Shown one piece after another: positions 43,654-50,662 of a stretch of 64,000 nucleotides of DNA. The stretch is from Bacteroides intestinalis (lineage in GTDB: Bacteria; Bacteroidota; Bacteroidia; Bacteroidales; Bacteroidaceae). A program made the position numbers and the translations under genes. Each line of letters opens with the position of its first letter. Position 1 is the stretch's first letter. Location: NCBI RefSeq assembly GCF_003464595.1, contig NZ_QRZF01000003.1, positions 62,001-126,000 of the forward strand. Reading direction: 5' to 3'. The notes beneath the pieces are model-generated. The model was not told where the DNA came from and did no database searches. It worked only from the letters and a program-made list of their open reading frames with translations.

Positions 43654-43807
43654 TTTACCGACAAGTTACCCCTTTATGTAAAAGCATTTACCGCCGGATG
43701 TAACGACCTTTACCCCTTATTGTAACGCTCTTTACCTCGGCATGTAACGGCTTTTACTCCGGCATGTAAATGAAGTTACCATTTGGGGTAAACGATGTTA
43801 CTGTGAA
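43654..43807. repeat. Array of fourteen 11-bp-phased TTAC/GTAA half-sites
   Basis: Fourteen consecutive 11-base blocks carry TTAC (as TTTACC or GTTACC) or its complement GTAA (as TGTAAC), mostly in alternation, giving a 22-base period. TTTACY or GTTACY begins at 43654, 43665, 43687, 43709, 43731, 43753, 43775 and 43797, and GTAA blocks begin at 43676, 43698, 43720, 43742, 43764 and 43786. The sequence between cores varies, so it is not a simple tandem duplication. It lies between the 3' end of the FAD-protein gene (14 bases away) and the ECF sigma promoter. Confidence 0.8.
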
Positions 43808-43820
43808 AGGAAAACAATTG

Positions 43821-45425
43821 TTATAACTTGAAGTAGTTAGCTACTGCTTCTGCACATCGTTCCCCATCAATGCCGGCAGAAACAATGCCACCTGCATATC
43901 CTGCTCCTTCTCCGCATGGAAACAATCCTTTGATTCTTACATGCTGCAATGTTTCCCTGTCTCTTATAATACGTACAGGTGCAGAGGTTCGTGTTTCCAC
44001 ACCAATCATTACCGCTTCATTAGTCAGGAAGCCACGACTGTATTGTCCGAACTGCTGGAATCCTTTGCTGAGCCGTTCTGTAATGAACGATGGCATCCAG
44101 AAGTGTAGGGGAGAAGATATTAATCCCGGAGCGTAGGAACTTTCCGGTAAGTCATAACTCAGCTTCTTGCGTGTAAAATCCAACATTCGTTGTGCAGGAG
44201 CTGTCTGACGCATATTGCCTTGTTGCCAACAATTATATTCTAATGCCTCTTGGAAATACATCATATTGAGTTGGGGATAGGCAACACTATCATCCTGTGT
44301 AGCTGTTCTTCCATTTTCTATCTTCAATCCTTCGTTCTCCAAATCTTCCGGCCTCAATTCAACTACCATCCCTGAGTTGCTCCAACGCGATCCACGGTTA
44401 CTGGGACTCATTCCGTTGACTACAATCTGTTGCGGACCACTGGCGGCGGGTACAATAAAACCACCCGGGCACATACAGAAACTGTATACTCCTCGTCCAT
44501 CTACCTGATTTACAAAGCTGTATTCGGCGGCAGGCAGATACTTTCCCCGTCCGTTTCTGTTATGATATTGTATCTGGTCGATCAATTCCGAAGGATGTTC
44601 CAAACGTACACCGACTGCAATACCTTTAGCTTCAATCTCTACTTGATTGGCAGCCAACCAACGGTACACATCCCGTGCCGAATGCCCTGTTGCCAGGATC
44701 ACCGGACCCAGAATCGTTTGTCCTGTATGGGTTTCGATACCTTTTATCTCATCTCCTTCGATAATTAAAGCCTCCATGCGCGTCTCAAAGTGCACTTCTC
44801 CGCCACATTCGAGAATCGTATTCCGCATATTCTCTATTACACGTGGTAGTTTATCCGTTCCAATATGCGGATGTGCGTCTACTAATATAGCTGTAGAAGC
44901 ACCATGCTGACAGAATACGTTTAATATCTTATCTACATTTCCACGTTTCTTGCTGCGGGTATAGAGTTTCCCGTCCGAATAAGCACCTGCGCCTCCCTCA
45001 CCGAAACTATAATTAGATTCCGGATTCACTGTGTGCTCCCGGCTGATCTGAGCCAGGTCTTTCTTCCGGTCACGTACATTTTTTCCGCGCTCTACGATGA
45101 TGGGGCGAAGTCCCAGTTCTATCAGTCTCAGCGCGGCGAACAGTCCACCGGGACCTGCACCCACGACGATGACCTGTGGCTTTCCTTCTACATTCTTATA
45201 TATAGTAGGTTGATATTCATTATCTTTGGGCATTTCATTCAGATATACCCGTACATTCAAATTGACGAAAATAGTCCGTTGCCGGGCGTCAATACTGCGT
45301 TTCAGGATTCGTGTTGCGTTGATGTCCCGTACATTCAATCCTTTTTCCTGTACGAGGTACTCCTTCAATCGTTGCTCATTGGCGGCTACTTCGGGCAGCA
45401 CGCGTAGTTGGTATTCTTGTATCAT
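43821..45425 (-). CDS. FAD-dependent oxidoreductase-like protein
   Basis: A 534-residue flavoprotein of the widespread family annotated only as FAD-dependent protein. An N-terminal domain of about 80 residues (LRVLPEVAANEQRLKEYLVQEKG, RQRTIFVNLNVRVYL) precedes a Rossmann motif VIVVGAGPGGLFAALRLIELG (near residue 86), the segment NYSFGEGGAGAYSDGKLYTR, and a closing FAD motif LFPCGEGAGYAGGIVSAGIDGERCAEA. Substrate is unknown; the reaction may be a dehydrogenation or hydroxyl transfer in small-molecule or RNA metabolism. It is the last gene of radA-lipoprotein-OMP-FAD protein and overlaps the OMP gene by 4 bases. Confidence 0.88.
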   Translation of the reverse strand: MIQEYQLRVLPEVAANEQRLKEYLVQEKGLNVRDINATRILKRSIDARQRTIFVNLNVRVYLNEMPKDNEYQPTIYKNVEGKPQVIVVGAGPGGLFAALRLIELGLRPIIVERGKNVRDRKKDLAQISREHTVNPESNYSFGEGGAGAYSDGKLYTRSKKRGNVDKILNVFCQHGASTAILVDAHPHIGTDKLPRVIENMRNTILECGGEVHFETRMEALIIEGDEIKGIETHTGQTILGPVILATGHSARDVYRWLAANQVEIEAKGIAVGVRLEHPSELIDQIQYHNRNGRGKYLPAAEYSFVNQVDGRGVYSFCMCPGGFIVPAASGPQQIVVNGMSPSNRGSRWSNSGMVVELRPEDLENEGLKIENGRTATQDDSVAYPQLNMMYFQEALEYNCWQQGNMRQTAPAQRMLDFTRKKLSYDLPESSYAPGLISSPLHFWMPSFITERLSKGFQQFGQYSRGFLTNEAVMIGVETRTSAPVRIIRDRETLQHVRIKGLFPCGEGAGYAGGIVSAGIDGERCAEAVANYFKL

Positions 45426-46108
45426 TTCATTTTAAAATAAGTGACAATGCCTGCGCTGACACGTAGTCCGCTCCAGTTTGCGTCATAAGAACTCTTTTGT
45501 TTTCTATCTCCTTTCAGGTGCAAATTACCGACGGGGTCCCATTCGTAACCGACGCTTGCGATAATGGCTGCAAAGGTAGTGATTTTATAGCGCACTCCTA
45601 TGGCAGGTTGAAAGAAGACATTGACACCGGTCAAAGTTACATTTTCTTCCTGTACTTGTGAGTCTACACGTACGTATTCTTCCATCTTGCAAGTATTGAA
45701 AACGAGCCCTGTGGACAATTCAAAGAATGGACTGAATCTTTCTTTCAGGAGGTGGAACCGGTAGAATGCTCCCAACTGGTTACCACTGTTCTTTACTTTT
45801 AGCCTGTATTCTCCGGTAGCATCGGCCAGATGATTCTGTCCGCTTGTATTCTGGTGGCTGAAAGTGATACCTACCTGATGCTGCTGTATCTGTACACCAG
45901 CCCGAAAGTTATGTGTAAAGTTCCCCGGAAACTTATCGGTGGTTTTTACTCCTTTCAGGCTACTGCCGGCTGCATTACTCAGAAAATCTTTCATCTCGGA
46001 CATATTGTATAACCCATACCCGATATTATATTCCAGTGTAAATTCCTGTGCTTGCATGCTGGTTATTCCCAGTAACATGCAAGCTAATGCTATTATAATC
46101 TTTTTCAT
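45422..46108 (-). CDS. Outer-membrane beta-barrel protein
   Basis: A 228-residue protein with a signal peptide (MKKIIIALACMLLGITSMQAQ); the start at 46108 forms a 4-base overlap with the upstream lipoprotein gene. The mature part alternates hydrophobic and polar residues as in eight-stranded barrels (FTLEYNIGYGLYNMSEM, HNFRAGVQIQQHQVGITFSHQN, GAFYRFHLLKERFSPFFELSTGLVF). A terminal aromatic is close to the end (VTYFKMK). It resembles porin-family or OmpW-like small barrels. The lipoprotein encoded next to it is the obvious candidate partner. No substrate can be named. Confidence 0.8.
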   Translation of the reverse strand: MKKIIIALACMLLGITSMQAQEFTLEYNIGYGLYNMSEMKDFLSNAAGSSLKGVKTTDKFPGNFTHNFRAGVQIQQHQVGITFSHQNTSGQNHLADATGEYRLKVKNSGNQLGAFYRFHLLKERFSPFFELSTGLVFNTCKMEEYVRVDSQVQEENVTLTGVNVFFQPAIGVRYKITTFAAIIASVGYEWDPVGNLHLKGDRKQKSSYDANWSGLRVSAGIVTYFKMK

Positions 46109-47661
46109 GGTTTCTTTAGATAAGGTTCTACGTTTATGGCTGCTCCTGCCCAACAAGTCAGAATATTGTTTGCCAGATATGGACTGGTATCTTCACTTCT
46201 CATCCGGAACAGTTCATCTCCATTCTCGTTCGTAATGAGAGCATAATAAGAATTTCTGAACAAGTAGTTTCCGGTTACCGGATCAATGTTGCAGAAAGCG
46301 TATTCTTTCCCTTTTGAAATGGTACGAACAATCTCTCCACTTAGGCAATTAAGGATAGAAACCTTGTTGTTCTCAGTGCTTACTATAATAAGTTCATGTG
46401 GGTGGGTTGGGTGAAAAAAGTAGTTGCTGTAACCTTGTGGGTAGAAAATGGTTTTTCCTTTTTCAAAATTCTTCAAAGGGGTAAGGTAGAAGCCGTAATG
46501 TTGCACAGGCTCGCACAGGTAGTTCTCGCTTATCTGATAATACCAGGTTGCCGCAGAGTGTTCTTCTGGGAAATTGGTTTCCGGCAGAAATATACTTTTC
46601 TCAAGTTGTCCGTTATCTGTATTATAAATATAGACCTTGGAGAGGTAATTATAGTATAGCACTAATTTATGATCTGATGTAAATAGTATATCTTTGGGTG
46701 CATAAGGCACTTCAGGATAGTTTATTGTGGTAATAAGTTTTAATTCTTTTCCGGAGAAGATACATATTTGGTCAGAATAATCCACCGCTATCTTGTCTGA
46801 ATTGGGTGCTGCGGCAATAGGGGTTCCATTGCCTTTGCCATTTTTATATTCACTGATTGTGGTAAGTGAAGGAATAGCATAAGAAGTCACCTCATTGTAT
46901 GAACTGGCATACAGCGTATTAGAGTATGAGTTATATAGACTTTTCATCTGGTTTCCTTTTAATGAGACGCCAGGTCCCAAATACGTGTATCCTCCCGTTA
47001 TGGAATGGAAAGGTTCATTACCGGCTTCATCTACTATCCGTACTTCTATATAGTTCTGTTTACCAAAGCTGGGAGTTGGCAAAGTGATACTGGTTTTTTT
47101 AGTCTTTGCAACTACAACCTCTCCTTTGTCTATAACTTTAAAGTAAAAGTTATCCAAGTTGAATGTCCAATGAATGATAACATTTTCCAAAGAACTTTCT
47201 TCGGGAATCTGATAAACTGTTAATTTTGGAGTGGTGAAGCGTGCCGGCCAACTCATTTCGCCCATATATGTTTGTCCTCCATAGGCTTGATCACGTATGC
47301 TTTCGCCTTGCTTCAGTGATTTTGTGGTAATCTCGCATTTCACCTGATTGTTTCCCGTCAAGTTATTATTGTAGACATCAAAACTGCCTTGTGGACTGTT
47401 CGTTTCGCAGACCAGATTATTACCAATGTAAAAAGAGGCAGAGATTAGCCGGGATTCCGGTGTGTTTATCTGAAATCCTACTTTAAAGCCTTCTATTAAT
47501 AGAAGTTCTCCGCTGCTGTTTTGCTCTGCGTCCAGCTTTATTTCTATAGGGGTTTCCAGTGGCAACGGTTCCGTTTCCACGTAGTTGTCGTGCAATGTTA
47601 CCTCGCAGCCGCAGAGCGACAGCAGGATTAAAAGTGATAGATAATGTAATTGTCTTTTCAT
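46105..47661 (-). CDS. Large lipoprotein with Ig-like and beta-propeller-like parts
   Basis: A 518-residue lipoprotein (lipobox SLCGC, Cys19) that I do not recognise as a named family. Residues 40-230 contain beta-rich segments similar to Ig-like or fibronectin-like domains (ITTKSLKQGES, SITLPTPSFGKQNYIEVRIVDEAGNEP). Residues 240-510 show short repeated patterns ending in blade-like strands (DKIAVDYSDQICIFSG, HKLVLYYNYLSKVYIYNTDNG, HELIIVSTENNKVSILNCLSGE), which suggest a seven-bladed propeller. It is translated with the following barrel protein by a 4-base overlap and follows radA by 30 bases. A surface-exposed binding role is plausible. Confidence 0.75.
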   Translation of the reverse strand: MKRQLHYLSLLILLSLCGCEVTLHDNYVETEPLPLETPIEIKLDAEQNSSGELLLIEGFKVGFQINTPESRLISASFYIGNNLVCETNSPQGSFDVYNNNLTGNNQVKCEITTKSLKQGESIRDQAYGGQTYMGEMSWPARFTTPKLTVYQIPEESSLENVIIHWTFNLDNFYFKVIDKGEVVVAKTKKTSITLPTPSFGKQNYIEVRIVDEAGNEPFHSITGGYTYLGPGVSLKGNQMKSLYNSYSNTLYASSYNEVTSYAIPSLTTISEYKNGKGNGTPIAAAPNSDKIAVDYSDQICIFSGKELKLITTINYPEVPYAPKDILFTSDHKLVLYYNYLSKVYIYNTDNGQLEKSIFLPETNFPEEHSAATWYYQISENYLCEPVQHYGFYLTPLKNFEKGKTIFYPQGYSNYFFHPTHPHELIIVSTENNKVSILNCLSGEIVRTISKGKEYAFCNIDPVTGNYLFRNSYYALITNENGDELFRMRSEDTSPYLANNILTCWAGAAINVEPYLKKP

Positions 47662-47691
47662 AGTAGTATTATTGATTGTTTCTATTTCTCT

Positions 47692-49059
47692 TTATCCGAA
47701 TAGTGCTCTGAATGCTTCCTCTACCTTTCTTACCGGTATTAGTTCTATCTTGAGTTTCTTCGTATCAATTCCTTGTAAATTGTATTTCGGCAGTACAAAC
47801 CGTCTGAATCCCAGCTTCTCCGCCTCACCGATTCTTTGCTCAATTCGGTTCACCGGACGGATTTCGCCGGACAAACCTATTTCCCCCGCCATGCAGACTT
47901 CCGGTTCGATAGCCGTATCCATATTGCTGGACAGTATGGCACTGATGACAGCTAGGTCTATCGCCGGATCATTCACTTTCAATCCTCCGGCAATATTAAG
48001 GAACACATCCTTCTGAGCCAGTTTGAAGCCTACCCGTTTTTCCAGTACTGCCAATAACATATTCATTCTTCGGATATCAAATCCCGTGGCCGAACGTTGC
48101 GGATTACCATATACCGCACTGCTCACCAATGCCTGAGTTTCAATCAGGAACGGACGTATTCCCTCTATGGCTGAGGCTATGGCTATACCGCTCATACCTT
48201 CGTGATCCTGGCTTAACAATAACTCCGACGGATTGCTGACTTGGCGTAAACCATCCTGTCGCATTTCATAAATACCCAGTTCAGCCGTGCTGCCAAAACG
48301 ATTCTTGATACTACGCAGGATGCGATACATATAATGCTGATCACCTTCAAACTGCAACACCGTGTCTACGATATGTTCCAGGACTTTTGGTCCGGCAATG
48401 CTGCCTTCCTTATTAATATGTCCGATGAGCAATACCGGTGTATGTGTTTCTTTGGCAAAGCGCAGGATGCTTGCTGAGCATTCGCGTACTTGTGCAATGC
48501 TTCCAGGCGATGATTCAATGCTCTCTGTAGAAATGGTCTGTATAGAGTCAATGATTACCAGTTCCGGACGGGTGTTCTTGATATGTACGAATATCTGCTC
48601 TAATGATGTTTCGCAAACAATAAGGCAATCGCTGGAATTGTGCGATAACCGGTCGGCACGCAATTTTAATTGGCGGGCACTTTCTTCACCCGATACATAG
48701 AGAACGCGCTTTTCGGGTATATGGAGCACAGTTTGTAGCACCAAAGTTGATTTACCGATTCCCGGTTCACCGCCAATCAGTACCAGGGAGCCCGGAACCA
48801 ATCCACCTCCCAATACCCGGTTCAGTTCTTCATCGTGCAGGTCGATACGTGGTTCGTCATCCGCCTCTATTTCACTAAGAACAATAGGTTTTGGCTTTTC
48901 TGTTTCTATTCCGGAGACCGGGCGTTTATTGACGACTTCCTTTCGTATCACTTCTTCCACATATGTGTTCCATTCTCCGCACGACGGACATTTGCCTACC
49001 CATTTCGGGGAGTCTTGTCCGCAGTTACTGCACACATAAACCGTTTTTTCTTTTGCCAT
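47692..49059 (-). CDS. radA: DNA repair protein RadA
   Basis: A 455-residue RecA-like helicase that promotes branch migration in recombinational repair. The N-terminal zinc finger has Cys10, Cys13, Cys24 and Cys27 (CSNCGQDSPKWVGKCPSCG). Walker A is GGEPGIGKST, the RadA signature is KNRFG, and the C-terminal Lon-like domain includes GGLKVNDPAIDLAV. A -7 box (TATCTTTG, minus strand 49095-49088) precedes it, and it probably starts the four-gene run that ends at 43821. Confidence 0.97.
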   Translation of the reverse strand: MAKEKTVYVCSNCGQDSPKWVGKCPSCGEWNTYVEEVIRKEVVNKRPVSGIETEKPKPIVLSEIEADDEPRIDLHDEELNRVLGGGLVPGSLVLIGGEPGIGKSTLVLQTVLHIPEKRVLYVSGEESARQLKLRADRLSHNSSDCLIVCETSLEQIFVHIKNTRPELVIIDSIQTISTESIESSPGSIAQVRECSASILRFAKETHTPVLLIGHINKEGSIAGPKVLEHIVDTVLQFEGDQHYMYRILRSIKNRFGSTAELGIYEMRQDGLRQVSNPSELLLSQDHEGMSGIAIASAIEGIRPFLIETQALVSSAVYGNPQRSATGFDIRRMNMLLAVLEKRVGFKLAQKDVFLNIAGGLKVNDPAIDLAVISAILSSNMDTAIEPEVCMAGEIGLSGEIRPVNRIEQRIGEAEKLGFRRFVLPKYNLQGIDTKKLKIELIPVRKVEEAFRALFG

Positions 49060-49087
49060 AAGGGAATTTACTTGCTGAATGATTGGT

Positions 49088-49095
49088 CAAAGATA
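49088..49095 (-). promoter_or_regulatory. -7 box of radA
   Basis: TATCTTTG on the minus strand, 29 bases before the radA ATG; exact match to TAnnTTTG. Confidence 0.5.
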
Positions 49096-49171
49096 CAAAT
49101 TTAGCTGTTTATTTATCTGATTCAGGGATTATTTATTCGGATGGTATATATAGGTTTGCAAGAATTTTCTT

Positions 49172-50218
49172 TTAGATAGTCGTAATTTCTCCTGCCATCG
49201 GAGTACGCATTCTTTTTCGTACCTCATCAGGCGTATAACCGTGGCCCAGTAGAAACATCAGTTTAGTTACGGCAGACTCCGTTGTACTGTCATATCCGCA
49301 AACTACTCCCGCCTGCATTAGCTGATAGCCCGTTTCATAACGTTCCATCTCTACGGTTCCGGCACTGCACTGGGTGACGTTGACGATGACTATCCCTTGC
49401 TCGCAAGCATTCCGCAAGCGGCGTATGAACCACTCTTTGCGGGGAGCATTTCCCGAACCGTAAGTTTCGAGCACGACAGCCTTCAATCCCTCAATGCCCA
49501 GTATACTCGATACTACATTCTCCTGAATACCCGGAAAGAGTTTTAGGACAGCGACATTGGTATCTAATAGATAATGTGGCTTCAGTTCCCGTTCAACTTC
49601 CTTAAAGCGGATTTGCACATTATTATATTTAATATGAATACCTGCTTCTGCCAATACGGGATAGTTGAATGAACGGAATGCATTGAAGTTCTCTGCGTTC
49701 ATCTTGATGGTACGATTGCCGCGCATCAGGTGATTCTCAAAAAAGATGCAGACTTCGGGTACAAGCGGATTACCTTTTGCATCACGTGCACTGGCTATTT
49801 CAAGACTGGTAAGAAGGTTTTCTTTTCCGTCCGTGCGGAGTACTCCGATAGGGAGTTGTGAGCCGGTGAGGATGACAGGTTTGCTCAATCCTTCCAACAT
49901 AAAGCTAAGGGCAGATGCGGTATATGCCATCGTATCCGTGCCGTGCAGAATTACAAAGCCTGTGTATCTATCGTAATGGTCACTAATGATATGTACCAGT
50001 TTGCGCCAGGCTTCCGGGTCCATATCCGAAGAGTCCATCGGAGGATCGAACTGGTAAGTATCGATATGGAATGTGAAATTTTGCAGCTCCGGTACGTGCT
50101 TTTTCAGCTGCTCGAGATTAAAATTCTCTAAAGCACCCGTTTCGGGGTTTTCTATCATTCCGATGGTTCCACCGGTATAGATTAGCAAAATGGAAGTTAT
50201 ATTTGGACTCATATGCAT
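49172..50218 (-). CDS. ansA: Type I (cytoplasmic) L-asparaginase
   Basis: A 348-residue asparaginase that hydrolyses asparagine to aspartate and ammonia. The two catalytic threonine motifs are present: LLIYTGGTIGM at the N-terminus and VILHGTDTMAYTASAL. No signal peptide is seen, so it should act in the cytoplasm. The frame is open to 50272, but a -7 box (TATATTTG, minus strand 50246-50239) lies inside that extension, so the start is at 50218 (MHMSPNITS) or 50212. It sits divergent from the threonine operon, whose first enzyme uses aspartate. Confidence 0.93.
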   Translation of the reverse strand: MHMSPNITSILLIYTGGTIGMIENPETGALENFNLEQLKKHVPELQNFTFHIDTYQFDPPMDSSDMDPEAWRKLVHIISDHYDRYTGFVILHGTDTMAYTASALSFMLEGLSKPVILTGSQLPIGVLRTDGKENLLTSLEIASARDAKGNPLVPEVCIFFENHLMRGNRTIKMNAENFNAFRSFNYPVLAEAGIHIKYNNVQIRFKEVERELKPHYLLDTNVAVLKLFPGIQENVVSSILGIEGLKAVVLETYGSGNAPRKEWFIRRLRNACEQGIVIVNVTQCSAGTVEMERYETGYQLMQAGVVCGYDSTTESAVTKLMFLLGHGYTPDEVRKRMRTPMAGEITTI

Positions 50219-50238
50219 TCTCTTACGATAATTTAGTG

Positions 50239-50246
50239 CAAATATA
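50239..50246 (-). promoter_or_regulatory. -7 box of ansA
   Basis: TATATTTG on the minus strand predicts transcription from about 50232 and rules out the upstream alternative start of ansA. Confidence 0.5.
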
Positions 50247-50428
50247 ATGATATATCTTGGATTTAATATCAAAATGTTATAAAACTATGCCGCTGGTAAC
50301 GGAATATTGTATGGTTATGTGTGAAAATGACACTTCGCTCTTTTGCATATTTCTGCCTCTTTTGAGGCCTTTCTATATTTTTATTACAAAAAAACCACAA
50401 AATGTGATAGATTGAATGTTTTTATTAT

Positions 50429-50436
50429 TACTTTTG
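50429..50436 (+). promoter_or_regulatory. -7 box of the threonine operon
   Basis: TACTTTTG matches TAnnTTTG exactly. Transcription from about 50443 would leave a leader of about 220 bases before thrA, containing the leader peptide gene at 50452-50532. Confidence 0.5.
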
Positions 50437-50451
50437 CGACACTTATCAATA

Positions 50452-50532
50452 ATGAAAGAAACAGAGAGTATGAACAAGTACTATCAACATACAGTCACAT
50501 CCATGTGCATGACCATGACCCTTAGGGGTTAA
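50452..50532 (+). CDS. Threonine operon leader peptide
   Basis: A 26-codon frame from ATG 50452, or 20 codons from the in-frame ATG at 50470, ends at TAA 50530-50532. The last part reads TVTSMCMTMTLRG, so Thr and Met codons (ACA, ACC, ATG) are clustered just before the stop. Both amino acids derive from homoserine, made by the downstream ThrA. This is the arrangement of a ribosome-dependent transcription attenuator. Weak hairpins follow (for example ACAGG-N9-CCTGT at 50602-50620, and a T-run near 50566-50583), but I could not single out one clear terminator. Too short for standard gene callers. Confidence 0.65.
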   Translation: MKETESMNKYYQHTVTSMCMTMTLRG

Positions 50533-50662
50533 TGGATAGTATTTGTGTTTCTACGTGTTACACTATTTTTCAGCAGTTTTTCTTATTTAATTCAAGTCAA
50601 TACAGGCATATACGTCCTGTTTCCGACACATTGTATCAACCTTATCAATAGTAATAAAGGAT

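Noticed and set aside
43654..43807. Possible CRISPR array
   Set aside because: Units are 22 bases with internal dyads and no unique spacers of constant length; no cas genes are in the window.
50343..50525. A 60-codon frame upstream of thrA
   Set aside because: It starts before the predicted promoter, is in another frame than the leader peptide, and its sequence looks non-coding (KKTTKCDRLNV).
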